Source of the DNA: Papaver somniferum
Lineage: Eukaryota > Streptophyta > Magnoliopsida > Ranunculales > Papaveraceae
DNA length: 64,000 bases
Direction of reading: 5' to 3'
Assembly (NCBI RefSeq): GCF_003573695.1
Contig: NC_039363.1
Coordinates: 167,416,747 to 167,480,746 of the forward strand
Positions 10,686 to 22,900 of the stretch are shown piece by piece. The translations under genes were made by a program, and so were the position numbers. Below the pieces are notes generated by a model. That model made no database searches, had not been told where the DNA came from, and was given only the letters and a program-made list of their open reading frames with translations. Each line of letters begins with the position of its first letter. Positions within the stretch are counted from its first letter, which is position 1.

Positions 10686-13364
10686 ATGAACAAAAGGACT
10701 CTTGTTGAGATGTCTTATGGGGATAATGCTGGTGCCAAGTCAGGGAGTGTTGACAGCTTCAAAGATATGCCGAATATAGATGATGAGTTGTTCACCGTTC
10801 CTTTTCCGAACATTAAAAGACATCCTTCTCACAAGATAGTCCTGCTCTCTGGTTCAGAAAATATGGAAGCTGATCCATCCTCTTCTTCAGCATTTGTGAT
10901 GAGATTCTGTCTTCGAAGAAATGAATATCCACCTTCACCTATCGACTTCAAGATTTGTCATACTCTATTGGGTCCTTATGAAGGATGGATGAGACGCAAG
11001 CTGAATAATAAGAGTATTAAAGATAATTTGATTAAGGCGCAAATCCTTGATGCGGTCATGGCATCCGCCACTCTTCAGATTAAGAAAGATGTTGCAGGCT
11101 TGATCACTTTCATTTCTCGGTGTCGTCCTTCTACTCATACAACTATATGTAGATGGGGGAGAGATGACCATTACTCTGGAAAGCGTAGATGCATTGATGA
11201 ACCTGCCTGTCGCTGGAAGCTTCTTTTTTAAACTTTCTGATGCAGGACGTCGCGATTATAATGCTATACTTCGAAAGGCGGGAGAATTCGATGACCTGGA
11301 GAAGGAGAAGAAAGATATGAAATGCTTTTACACCTAGTGGGTGTCGGAGTGGTCTCCTGCAGACTCGAAACCAGGTCAGGAGTTGGAAGACGAGCCTAGT
11401 GTGATTGCATTCATGTCTTTGTGGCTATCCAGAGACATATTTGACGACGGTTCTGGAAGGAAGACCATAAGAGGTGACCTTGTCATGTTTGCTATAAAGC
11501 TGGAAAAAGGTGAGGTCCTTCCCCTAGGTGCCTTGTTTCTTGGATCACTGTATTCTCATCTGAACGCCTTAGTGACGGACATGCACGTTTCCAACGGGTA
11601 TAAGAAGGTGGAGTCGCATATCCACATCGCTTTTCTTCAGGCGTTTTTGTGGGAACATTTCAAAAGATATGCTTCTGTTCCTGCAACTTCACTCAGCAAT
11701 TTGTATGGTGGTTCGAGAATACTCCGTTGGCAGAAGAGACGTCCCAAAACCGATGTGAATCTCGTGGATGTCTTCGACAATGTGTCCTCCATAGATTTTT
11801 GTCTATGGGGGCCGATCCATTCTTCCATTGTTCAGCCAAAGACTTTTGCTACTGTTCATGATGTCGTGTTGCATACTGATGCTGAAACCGCAAGTCTTGG
11901 AGAACCCATTTACTTGCGAAGATGCGCTCCGGGATATGTCCGATCTTTATTTGACGAAGAATTTACTGTGACTCCGTACAATATTGACAGGGCTGCTCGG
12001 AAAATGGGATTTGACCAGGGTGTTATATTTCTTCGTCCGTTGAAGGCTCCAAAAGAACTTTTCCCGGACATTCTTAATGCTGACACATTTTCGTCAGTGC
12101 AGAGCCTACCTTTTCTTCCTATTGGAAGAAATACGACGGTAACTAGCAGGTATAAGGCATTTTGGAGGGAGCAATTGTTAACCTTTCAGAAATTCTCTAA
12201 GGAGGTTGTGACAGATTCCCGCGGAGAACCATCTTCTGACGTTTTGAAGGAGCATTTTCGGTTGAAACCACTCCCAGGTAAACGAACCAGGGCTGGCGAC
12301 TGCAGTCCCCAAGCAGGAGTAAGGTCTAAGAAGCAGGCATGTGGTTCGGTGATCCTCAATTCCTCCAATATGCAGGTATTTAGATTTCTTTTTGTTTGAT
12401 CCCTTGGTTTCATTCTTCCTGAGCAACTTTCACTGAAGGTAATCTTTTGTTGGCGATCAGGGAATCCCGAAAGAAAATGCTTTCGCAAGACTAGCTCGTA
12501 GTCATAACGAGAGGTCTGGCGATATTGATCTTCATACTGAGAAGTCTGGTGATCCTCTCAAAGAAGGGTCTGGCGATACTGATCCTCTTCAGGACAAATA
12601 TGGTGCAAACTCGACTGGACGGAGTGCCTCCCCAAGTGGTAACCTTAGTGAGATTGTAAAAGAGGTCATAATGGAAATCAGCATTCAGAGTGAGGTAGAC
12701 ATGAGGAGGAATGCAGGAGAGGCAACATCTGTTATTGTTGAGGAGGCTCCCCTTAAAGAACTTCCTGAGCGGGCTCCGACTGATAAAGTAGTCGTGGTGA
12801 CTCCTTTTGAAAGGCCTCCTACGCCTGACAAGGATCCTGATGAAGCATTGGTAAGGCAATTTGTTGTTCCTGGCGCTATCTTTGATCCTCCTTTCGATAC
12901 CCCCTATGGAGGTCACGTGTTGGTTGGGGGATTCAGTGTGCCATCTCAGTTCAAGGAGTAATAAAACGGTGATATGGAAGAAGCACGGCCACATTGCTAC
13001 CACTACGAAGCTCAAAATTCGCCTTGCATTGGTCAACCGCGTCCAGGAAGCTTTGTTCTCTATCCATGGGATAAGCATCACGACTTGTCGAACCATTTCT
13101 GAGGAGATGATTGAAGACTGAAAGTGCCATCGAGACATGTTTGTGCATTACGACTTGAACACTCCTTGGTTCTTCAAAGGGTTCTCTGAGATCCAGGAGC
13201 TTCAGAAATCGCAAGACGAAGTTCCTTCTGTAGACTGTATTTCTCGCCAGGAAGAAGAGGTTGAAAAGTTCTCTAAGGAGTTGAAGCTGAAACATGACGC
13301 ACTCCAAAGGATGAAAGCTGCTCTTGCTCAGAAGGACGAGTTGCTGCTGAAGGACTTTCCTTGA
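10686..13364 (+). pseudogene. Plant mobile domain (PMD) protein gene, antisense inside element B
   Basis: Exon 2 starts at ATG 10686 (MNKRTLVEMSYG) and carries a PMD domain. Blocks seen: LLGPYEGWMRRKL, RPSTHTTICRWG, then one frame over EMTITLESVDALMNLPVAG, then SVIAFMSLWLSRDIF, GALFLGSLYSHLNAL, IHIAFLQAFLWEHF, RILRWQKRRP. Breaks: an extra G in a five-G run near 11152 shifts the frame, and TAG at 11335-11337 follows. Exon 2 ends at 12375 (CAG/GTATTT), the intron is 12376-12460, and exon 3 is in phase from 12461 to TAA 12959-12961. Further pieces, one frame over, read VIWKKHGHIATTTKLK (12975 on) and a coiled coil ending at 13364, both typical of PMD C-termini. Known: host PMD proteins (MAIN/MAIL1) act in nuclear silencing and gene control; transposon-borne forms exist, function unknown. 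The domain call is strong; present function is unlikely. Confidence 0.85.
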
Positions 13365-13783
13365 AGGATTCGTGTCGCCTACTTGTGTTCTTTCTTTATA
13401 TGCTTTTGAGTGATTGCGAGGATTTTCTTTCACAATTTGATTTCAGGTTTTGAACTAATAGGTGGTTGAATTTTGAATTGGTTTATTTTTGAGATAGTTT
13501 TGTGAACAATTGATTTTCTGAAAGAGATTATTCTAAATAGAATTTGCATCTTGGTTACGAATGATTATATATGTCACATGAAATTGTAAATATCGTGTGA
13601 AAAGGAAACAAACATGACATTTGATCATTGAATCTCTTTATGTGGTGTGGGATGTCAAGTCCCCAATAAATTATAAAACTATCTTTCTCATAAAATTGTT
13701 TGATAGAACTTACTTGCTCTTTGGAGCCTCATTTGCACGAAACTGAATCTTCCCGAGCAACATCTCCAACGAAATCGTCTGCA
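13365..13783 (+). other. 3' untranslated region of the PMD gene and spacer
   Basis: No gene seen. The segment TTTCAGGTTTTGAACTAATAG (13441 on) is alike in element D (43176 on), marking a shared 3' end of the two antisense genes. A possible poly(A) signal AATAAA lies at 13665-13670. Confidence 0.5.
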
Positions 13784-14131
13784 CTAATTTTCAGAGAGGG
13801 AAAGATACTCTTCTGAATTAAGCTTCTTCCGAACAATGCGCTTCAAGGCATTGCATTCACTGGTAGGGTGGTGAAGGAACCGGTGATAATGACAATATCT
13901 CGGATCTATTATTTCTTGGTCAGTCGGTGGACGCCATATAGGGGGTAGTTCCACCTCTCCGTTTCGTACCCACGCCTCCAGCATCTCCAAAATCTTTTTC
14001 ATTGGGAAAGGGAAATGCAGATACCTTGAGTCTAGTTGTTCTTGCGCTAGTGGACGTCGTGACGTCTCTATGTGGCTTTGATGTGAAGCACTCTTTGGAA
14101 ACGGAGTTGGAAGACTAGTGCATGTCATCAT
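13784..14131 (-). pseudogene. Element B post-gag region with zinc-knuckle motif
   Basis: A 115-codon open frame on the minus strand. It contains FPFPMKKILEMLEAWVRNG, RPPTDQEIIDPRYCHYHRF, LHHPTSECNALKRIVRKKL, matching the equivalent region of elements A and D. The C-x2-H and H-x4-C residues are complete here (YCHYH and HPTSEC), unlike A, so an RNA-binding knuckle is possible. The frame ends in a stop at 13784 and nothing like protease or pol follows; instead the sequence runs into the 3' end of the antisense gene. The start M is a convenience of the open frame; the true protein would have been fused to gag upstream. Confidence 0.7.
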
Positions 14132-14742
14132 ATCCGCGGATCACTTGACTGGGTGACGTAATGCGGAAGGCGTCGTAATATCACTGCTGGGTGAATGAAT
14201 TGAACGCTCCCATCCTCTGTACTCACGTGTTCCTTGACTGATCTTCTCTCCTCGAGCATTTCTTCACTTGGCTGAAAAGTTGTTGTGGACTGAGCAGTCT
14301 TCTGATCTTTGGCAAGAGTCTTGAGATACAAATCTTCCAGCAAGTCTCCATAAGCTGCAGGATCCTTTTATTTATCCGGTAGACATTGTGGCATCCCGGA
14401 CAAGTCTTTTCTTCTGTGGAGTTGTCTCGAGTCTCTGTCGCCAGCCGGACCATGTTGTTCGTCTCTCCTGAGTCTCATGTTGTTGCGCGCTCTCTCTGCA
14501 TCTCCACTGGTAAAGGAATGACTTTTAGATAAGGATTCAGCGTTTCTTGCATTGTCTGGGTAAACGCCTGCCGTTCCTTCTTGTAATTGGGTTGTTATAT
14601 CATTTAAAAGGCGGAATGTTTCGCTCTGCCTTCTAGTGATACCATCTTGATTTGCAAAGACATCCTCCGGCATTCTAGCCACACTTCCCATGATACCTGA
14701 ATCATCTATGGTTTCCGAAGAATCTAGCGGGCGAGGATACAT
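14128..14742 (-). pseudogene. Element B gag, N-terminal part; core not found
   Basis: The minus-strand frame from ATG 14742 begins MYPRPLDSSETIDDSG, includes a helical block (TFRLLNDITTQLQEG) and a charged stretch (RDEQHGPAGDRDSRQLHRRK), then meets a stop near 14370. A continuation in the same or a nearby frame reads EDLYLKTLAKDQKTAQSTTTF and ends at 14128, overlapping the post-gag frame. Position, just inside the primer site, identifies it as gag, but the sequence is clearly different from gag of A, C and D. The LYDGTG...ISRF core present in D is absent. Element B is therefore a gag-defective passenger. Confidence 0.6.
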
Positions 14743-14857
14743 CGTGAGATGAAGACCGAAAAATAGGTTAATGATTGAATCAGACCCAAGATTTAGCCCA
14801 AAATCGAGAAGGTTGGAATGAATATTGAGAATTCAATTTTGGAACCGAGAGTTTAAT

Positions 14858-14875
14858 CTCCCACTGTGGTCGCCA
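14858..14875 (-). other. Primer binding site of element B
   Basis: The plus strand reads CTCCCACTGTGGTCGCCA, identical to element A, two bases from the LTR start at 14878. Confidence 0.75.
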
Positions 14876-14877
14876 AT

Positions 14878-17302
14878 TGTTTAAGGGTGACAACTATTTC
14901 TGTCGGTTTTGGTAATTTGGGGTGTGTGGATGAGAAATGAATCTAAACCCTAAACAAATGCACTGCACGGGAGTACTTGTATTTCGAGAAATCAATCTGT
15001 ACAATTCTAGCCTAACCCAAGAAATAATCGTTCCAGACTTGCTTCGGTCACAAAGTGAAGGAGATGGGGTTGATCTTAGGGAGGGAAGCGAAGGAGGTAT
15101 TGAGATTGTGAAGGTGTTGGATGTGTATGAGTTGTATCAGAAAGCTGAACTGGCTTGCAGAGTGTAAGCTATCAATTCTGGTATTCGGATACGATTGTAT
15201 CAACACTTGGTTTTCTGTCTTGTCCTGTCTTGGAAATAGGAAGGAGAACCCATTTATACAAGTCATTAAGCCTAACCCACGTATCTCGTGGGAAGTAGAG
15301 GAAGTGGAGTGATGGAGTAGTGGAGTCGTGTGTTAGTGTCACATGATCAGTCTTGCCCACTTCTCCCATCACCACCAACCGTCCATGTCTTCCTGACACG
15401 TTCTTATGATGGTGCGCTGCACGCTATAAACCACCATACCAATACCCCAGTAAGTATCCCCCAGTTTTTGACATGTTTGATGTCTCAAATGTGTGGATCG
15501 TGGGATCCACAGAAAGTAGCATGTGATGCTGGATTAACTAACTAAGTTATTTAGGAAGTCGATATTTATGAAATATCGTGTGTATTCTATGCAGGTAACG
15601 CATCGAATATATTCATCATGTGTGAAGCATCGTTGTTTTAAGGCTTAACGGAGTAAGTCACAAGTTAAGCGTCTTAAAATAGCATCACGTCCATCCATCT
15701 TCGAGTGATAGTTTGGAGGTTGTATGGGCAAACCATGCTTTGGCCGATCACGCTATGTGGAAGAGTGGAAGACGGTGATCATGGTGATGCCTCATTGGTC
15801 GCCTAACTCCTGACCAGAGCTGCTTAACCAAGCTGGCGAAGTTGGACGGACGAGATGACTTGCGATCCACATCTGCGACCGTTGGATTAGGGTTTAGGAG
15901 GTGCGCTAGCACCCACTTTCAGCTCAATCGAATTCGAGCTTAGAGGGCGATTTTGGAGGGACCGATTCGTCCTGTATGGAGGTGGGACACCGGTGTTCAT
16001 GTCCATGCTAGCTCATCTCGTAGGGGTGCGAACTTAAGCACTTGATTCTTCCTGCGAAGAGGAGTGGTCGAGATTGGTTTGCAACTGAAAATCGCGCGAC
16101 CATGCCTAGTTTGGGCGCACGAATCGAGGTTCTCGGCCATGGACGGCCTTGGCCGATTGGTCACACATGTATACGGGCCCACGATGATTGTATTGACATG
16201 CTTGGGACCCTTTAAATCTACTTTACACCCTCCATCTATGCTTGCGAAGATAGATGGTGGTGACTGATATGCGACACATGTGATATACCGCAAACCCTAA
16301 TTAAGGTTTCATGTCCACGCTACTTTGGCTGGACGAATTGGCAATCCACGCTCCTCTTTTGGGGACGCCGACCATGTGGGACCCACATTGGGCCGGTGGT
16401 GAACACGCCAATACCTGTCTGGCGGTTATAGGCTTGATCTAAGCCATCCAAACATGCCGGTAAAGTGGATGGTCGTGATCAATTTAAGACACTTAGTGGA
16501 ATTTCCTGAGACCCTTAAAGCATCACGCCGGCCGAACTTTGGGCGAGCGTTTGCTCCTCCCTGGCTTTGTCGTGAGAAAGTCGGTCATTTAAGGAGGAAG
16601 TGGGCCCGCCGTTGTGCATTATAATGCTTGTACAACCGGTCATGGGATGATCCACGCCGTCCAATCATGCCGGCGAAGCTGGTCGGTCGTGACTATTTTG
16701 AGACCGATATTGGCGGCCTTATTCGTGAGAACCTTCTCCAAACGGTTTCACCAGTTCGACCATCCTTTTCCAGGATGGCGTTTGGTGATTGTTTTGGAGG
16801 CATTCATGCGTTCGACCGACCAGAGCATAAACGGGCCCGCTGGTGGTCATTAAGGTGGTAGCATGTTACTGCTGAGGATCTTCTAGACTGGTTAAATCAT
16901 GCGGCCAACTTGCGTGGTCGTGATTATTTCTGAGACTGACATGGACAGTCCAGATGCTCGATCGGGCTAGTATAACACACCGAGAGTTGTAGCCTGTACG
17001 TGTATTTCTTGCATGCCTCATTAGTGACACTTGGAGATTCGTGTTACTCTGCTGAGAGCAACACTCAGTCGTCATGCTGCACCAATAATGAGAGTTCAGC
17101 GGGAACATCACAGGAAATACAAGGCTGGTCATGCATTAATTGATAATGCTATAAATTCATAGAGTATATGGGATTGTTGCTACATGCTCCATTTTAGTAA
17201 AGTGGAGAAGTATTCATCACTTATTAGTGGCTTTATCCTTTGCAGGATATCAGCGCATTGGCTTTTATAATTTTAGCCTTAAATGAAAATCCACCATCAA
17301 CA
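14878..17302 (-). repeat. 5' LTR of element B, full length (2425 bp)
   Basis: Plus-strand start TGTTTAAGGGTGACAAC and end AAAATCCACCATCAACA give TG...CA termini in either direction. It aligns with the truncated 3' LTR at 7561-9605 and with the two pieces of the C LTR. The small ORFs inside recur in each copy as shadows of shared sequence and match nothing known. Confidence 0.9.
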
Positions 17303-19343
17303 GTAGCATGCGATGCTAGATTAAATAACTAAGTTATTTAGGAAGTCGATATTTATGAAATATCGTGTGTATTCTATGCAGGTAATGCATCGAATATATT
17401 CAGCATGTATGAAGCATCGCTGTTTTAAATCTTAACGGAGTAAGTCACGAATTTAAGCATCTTAAAATAGCATCACGTCCATCCATCTTCGAGTGATCGT
17501 TTGGAGGCTATACATGCAAGCCCTGATTTGGATGATTACCCCATGTGGAAGAGTGGTGGACGGTGATCGTGGTGATGCCTCACTGGTTTCCTAACTCATG
17601 TCTTAGGATGTCCGTCCAAGCTGGCGAAGTTGGACGGACGATATGACTTGCGACCCACATCTGCGACCGTCAGATTAGGGTTTAGGAGGTCCGCAAATAC
17701 CTTCTTTCAGCTTGGTCAAATCCAAGATGGCGAAGTTGGACGGACGAGATGACTTGCGACCCACATCTACGACCGTCAGATTAGGGTTTAGGAGGTGCGC
17801 AAATACCTTCTTTCAGCTTGGTCGAATCCATGCATGGGAGATGTTTTTGGCAAGACCGACCGGGCATACGTGTAGACGGCTTGCCGGTGTACACATTCGT
17901 ACCTCAGTGTCCCATGGAGATGTGATCTAAGCCACTCGATTTGTCCGGCAAAGTTGAGTGGTCGAAATCGGTTTGCAATTGGAACCGCGCGACCATGCCT
18001 AGTTTGGGTGCACGAATCGAGGCATCTAACCATGGTCAGCCTTGGCCGATTGGTCACGCATGTAGATGGGCCCACGACGATTGTGTTGACATGCTTGGGA
18101 CCCTTTGAGTCTACATCTACACCCTCCATCTATGCTTGTGAAGATGGATGGTCGCGACTGATTTGCGACACATGTGATATGCCGCAAACCCTAATTAGGG
18201 TTTCATGTCCACGCTACTTTGGATAGAAGAATTGGCAAGCTACGCTCCTCTTTTGGGGAGGCCGACCATGTGGGACCCACATTGGGCCGGTGGTGAACAT
18301 GCCAATACCTTCCTGACGGCTATGGGTATGATCTAAACCATCCAAACATGCTGGTGAGGTTGGATGGTCGTGATCAATTTAAGACCTTAAGTGGAATTTC
18401 CTGCGACCCTTAAAACATCACGCCGTCCGAACTTTGGGCGAACGTTTGCTTCTCCCTGGCTAGGTCGTGAGGTGGTCGATTATGCAGGCGTGAAGGGAAA
18501 CCGCCGGTGTACAGGAAAATGCTTGTCCAATCGGCCATGGGACGATCTATGTCGTCCAACCATGTCGGTGAAGTTGGACGACCGCGATCTGTTTGAGACC
18601 GACATTGGCAGTCTTGTGCGTACATGTTTTCCAAGCTGCTCTATACCAACCCAACCATCCTACTCTAGGCTGGTGTTCGGTAGTTGTTTGGGAGGCGTGG
18701 TATGTATTCGACCGACCAGGGCATAAACGGGCCCGCTGGTGGTCATTAAGATGGTAGCCTGCTCCTGCTGAGGATCGTCTAGGCTGGTTAAATCATGCGG
18801 CCAACTTGCGTAGTCTTGATTGTTTCTGAGACTGTCAGTCCAGATTCAAATATGCTCAATCGGGCTAGTTTAACACACCGAGAGATGTGTGCTCAATCGG
18901 GCTAGTATAACACACCGAGAGAGGTGGGCTCAATCGGGCTAGTATAACACACCGAGAGATGTGTCCTGTACGGGTATTTCGTGCATGCCTCACTATTAAC
19001 ACTTGGAGATTCGTGTTACTCTGCTGAGAGAAACACTCAGTCGTCGTGCCGCACTAATAATGAGAGTTCTGCGGGAACAACACAGGAAATACAAGGCTAG
19101 TCATGCATTAATTAATAATGTTGTAAATTCACAAGGTATATGGGATTGTTGCTACATGCTCCAACCTGGATGAATTTTGTGTATTTAATTCACAGAATAC
19201 TGGGATTGTTTCCACTTGCTTCATTCTAGGTGAATTATTAAAGTGAAGAAGTATTGATCACTTATCAGTGGCTTTATCCTTTGCAGGATGTCAGCGTATA
19301 AATTTGGTTTTACAAAGCTCTGAACTAAAATCCACCATCAACA
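17303..19343 (-). repeat. LTR of element C, right piece
   Basis: Starts GTAGCATGCGATGCTAGATT (the first five bases are the target duplication), continuing the piece that stopped at 7560, and ends TCCACCATCAACA at 19343. It carries two local duplications absent from the B LTRs: a ~108-bp tandem copy (about 17624-17835) and three ~40-bp copies of CTCAATCGGGCTAGTxTAACA (18850-18962), against one copy in B. Confidence 0.9.
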
Positions 19344-19474
19344 GATTCAACATATTGTTACTTTTTCACATATTGTTTCTACCAGAATCCCTCATGATTC
19401 TTTGATAAATCCTACCAACATGGTCTAGAACTTAATTCTGCTAAATAAAAAAGTCAACCAAACCACAAGGGTTA
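19344..19474. other. Short AT-rich spacer
   Basis: Sequence between the end of element C and the solo LTR. I see no gene or repeat in it. Confidence 0.5.
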
Positions 19475-21852
19475 TGTTAGAGCATAGCTCGGTCGACCTC
19501 GCATGCGTTGCTATATCAAGCATGTTTGTCAATGTTAATGATCAAAACTATGAGTCTTGATTTCTAGTCTATTATATCTAAGTATCGGACTATGATAGAA
19601 AAGTGTAGTTGAGCTCAAGTAATTCTTGGTGATTCATCATACAACTACGAAGATCTACTCAAGGAACCGTGGAACTTCATCAACAAAAAGGTATGTGGAG
19701 ACTTGAACTTATCTATCACTCAAAAGTCTATCTATTATATCTCCTACTTCTTATGAGGCAAAAAGTCGTATGCTATATAGGATGGATCATACACATTTGA
19801 CATTTCGAGCTGAGTATTCACTACTTATCTTTTTCTCGAAATCGTGTGTTGGTAAAGCGTTTCGCTTTGATCAAGTTTATCTTCACCTAATGACGAAAGT
19901 CATGAAAAGTTTCAATTACTTTGAGAATTGCTCTGACGTGAAACGGTATGTGAATAACGGCTATATAACGTCCTCTAAGAATGTCTCAATGATTGGAATG
20001 AGAGTTTAGATTACATAACCATGTATTCCTTAATCCAAAGTTTTCGAACTTTGTTGATTGAGAGAAACCGGCGCGAACCCAGTTTGCGAACTCAGTCCGC
20101 GAACTGTCGGAAGTTCTTGTACCGAGAATTTCTGCTGGGATTCCAAATTCGTTCGTGAAGTTCAAGTCCGCGAATAAGCGGAAGTCTCATTGCCGATATT
20201 TTCTGCTGAGTTTGGAAAACTCTGCCGGTTGTCTTAAGTCTGCGAACTTGTTTGTGAGCTTAAGTGGTTATGATCCAAAGATGTGCTCTAAACATGAAAC
20301 TTAAACTACTAAGGAATGCTTTATGCAAACCGTGGCTATAAAGTTCATGAGCCGATTCAATCGAATCGAATCATCTTTGTTTCAATTGTGTCTTGTGTAG
20401 TTACATAAGATCTCATAGCAATTGAACAACTCTCTAACTAGTTCATTTGAGTCAATTGAACTAGTTATGGTGAAGAAGAACTAGGTTAATATGAAATGCT
20501 CATATGGTTAACCTTTTGGTTTACTATGTCGAACCATCATACACGTACACGTTTGGGCACGATTTTCATAAACCCAGTAAACGTCTACCCAAGTGTGTGT
20601 GACAGCTAAGTTTTCGATCTTACGGTTGAGAAATATTAGATTGAATCTAAATCAGGTTTTCATCTAACGGTGAATATGGATTGCTTTGTAACTAACGCAA
20701 CACCCTGATTTGAAGGCTATATAAAGGAGACATCTAGCATTGTGCAAAACTAATCCCCACATGTATGTGTGATACTAGTGCGCTCGCTAGAGTCGATTCT
20801 CCTTTAACCTTTGGTTTTCTTCTCTAAAACCAGGTTAACGACTTAAAGACTTCATTGGGATTGTGAAGCCAGACCGATACTACTTTTATCGTAGTTGTGT
20901 GATCTGATCTTGCATCTTCTATCATATGAGTACAATCTATTGATTGGCTTGAGATCGTGAGAGTTCTCCGATAGGCAAGATAAAGAAGTCACAAACATCT
21001 TCGTCTCACTGTTTGTGATTCCTCGACAAACCGCTTGTGTAGTCAAGAAGGATTGTTGAGAGGTGATTGATTAATCTAGGTTGTTCTTCCGGAATATAAG
21101 AACAGATCATCAATTGGTTCCTGTTCACCTTGATTTTACATCTTAAGACGGACCAAAACCTAGGGTTTTTATGTGGGAGACAGATTTATCCTTTGATAGA
21201 CTTTTATGTGTGAGACAGATTTGTTTATTATCAAATCTGCCATTTTGGATTGCAGCAACTCTTAGTTGTGGGTGAGATCATCTAAGGGAATCAAGTGCGT
21301 AGTATCCTGCTAGGATCAGAGGCGTAGGAGTACAACTGTACCTTGAATTAGTGGGAGACTGATTGGGGTTCAACTATAGTCCAGTCCAAAGTTAGCTTGG
21401 AGTAGGCTAGTGTCTGTAGCGGCTTAATATAGTGTGTATTCAACCTGGACTAGGTCCCGGGGTTTTTCTGCATTTGCGGTTTCCTCATTAACAAAACTTA
21501 TGGTGTATGTGTTATTTATTTTCCGTATTATATTTTATATAATTGAAATAATACAGGTTTTGCGTTAAGATTATCAATTGGAAATCCAACCTTTGGTTGT
21601 TGATTGATATTGATTGATCCTTGGATATTGGTCTTTGGTACCATCCAAGTTATTCCTTGTGTTTGATTAAAGACTCGCTATTGTTTTAGCTTGAGTAAAT
21701 CAAAACAAGTGAGAGATATTAACTCCTTGAGATACTTTAATCTAGATTGAGTCTGACTGTCTAGTTGATTCTATAGCAAAGTATTTCGGAGTTAGTCCAT
21801 ACAGATTGCTAAGAGAAATATTGGGTGGTGTTGTTACACCTCCGCTTTTTCA
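19475..21852 (+). repeat. Solo LTR, copia/Sirevirus-like (2378 bp)
   Basis: Starts TGTTAGAGCATAGCTCGG and ends TTACACCTCCGCTTTTTCA, with no primer site after it. The start TGTTAGAGCA and the Y-rich TTTTCA end resemble the LTR of element E, read on the other strand. Flanks GGTTA (19470-19474) and GGTTC (21853-21857) match at four of five bases, consistent with an aged target duplication and LTR-LTR recombination. Near the end a CCCGGGGTTTTTCTGCATTTG block is also shared with the E LTR. Small ORFs at 19770-20009 and 20852-21046 are incidental. Confidence 0.7.
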
Positions 21853-22128
21853 GGTTCACAATATATGAGATCGAATATTAAGGTAGTAAAACCGAAATCA
21901 GACATCTCATAAACATACATATCAATAAGATAAAAGCATTCAAGCACAGGCTATGTAAACCGAAAACTATCACAAGAAAAATTATAAATCAAATAATTTT
22001 ATTCATAATAGTTTTATTCATAATAGACCAATACAATCATTGAAAGAAATACAAAATTGATGTTTATTTTTCTAGATTAAGTAAAAAAACAAATGACTAA
22101 ATCTCGATTAACCTTCAGAAAGGTGTTT

Positions 22129-22280
22129 TCAAATATCATCTTCAATTTCCTCTAATTTTTCAGGATCTTGGTTATGTTCACAGGCTAAAGCATTAACCTT
22201 TCGGTTAATATTCCGAGCATATTCCATATTATCGATTCCAAGTTTAATCAGTTTCCTTTGGTTACCGGATAATAGTTCAT
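22129..22280 (-). pseudogene. Short C-terminal coding fragment in element E
   Basis: About 50 codons on the minus strand, LSGNQRKLIKLGIDNMEY through EKLEEIEDDI and a TGA at 22131-22129. The composition (charged, helical) resembles the frames at 22901-23944 and it lies downstream in the same direction, so it may be the end of the same protein. No family recognised. Confidence 0.35.
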
Positions 22281-22900
22281 ATTAATGTTGCATGTATATG
22301 ATGCGTTTTGATGGTACTGAGGAGGACTTGTCGTAGACTGATAATATCAATCTTAGCATCCAAACTGTTTTGGACAAGGACATGAGTCACATCTTCCTTT
22401 TCATCATTGATATTTTCACAACCAATTATCAAGATGAACACTTTCCTTAGAAGTCATTCCACTCAAGGCTTTTAGAAGTTGTGCTAGATATCTGGTTTGA
22501 GAATACATCCTTTTGTATAAGTTCTAAGGCACGTTGAGTACAAATACTTGAAATACCTTTAACACATTCCAAACATAGATATCATCCTTAAATAAATAAT
22601 TCTGACAAAATTTGAAAAGATTTTCGCATCTAATATGTTACAGAAACACAGTATTCTCCAAAGAGATTATCTCCAAAATCGGTATCAAGAGATACTTCAA
22701 AATTACCACTCAAATCCTCTTTACACAAGTCGTTGTGAGACAACCTTTCTACACATAAGAATGATTAAAGTATACTTAAGGTAGATTGTGTATTCTCTCT
22801 ATATTGAATAAGAGATGTTCGTAGGATTCTGATTGCCCAGGTATATGTGCTTCCTTATATCCGAAGATTGGGAAACATAAGGATGCACATTCTAATGCGA

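Larger units (their letters stand above)
7561..17302 (-). mobile_element. Element B: non-autonomous gypsy-type element with antisense PMD gene
   Basis: A 9.74-kb unit on the minus strand with a 5' LTR (14878-17302), tRNA-Arg-type primer site, a damaged gag (13784-14742), no visible protease, reverse transcriptase or integrase, a plus-strand gene of the plant mobile domain family (promoter near 9660 to 13364), and a truncated 3' LTR (7561-9605). It is flanked by GTAGC on both sides and lies within an LTR of element C. The place normally held by pol is taken by the antisense gene. Mobilisation would need proteins from a relative such as C. Confidence 0.85.
5138..19343 (-). mobile_element. Element C: gypsy-type retrotransposon, interrupted by A and B
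   Basis: Reading on the minus strand: LTR (19343 to 17303, then 7560 to 6913), primer site, gag start, protease, then the first part of reverse transcriptase, which is cut at 5138 by the LTR of element A. The LTR is split by element B (7561-17302) with a 5-bp duplication. C is therefore the oldest of the three. It is the only one of the four gypsy-like elements here that shows recognisable reverse transcriptase, so it may represent the autonomous relative of B and D. The coding region is degraded. Confidence 0.8.
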
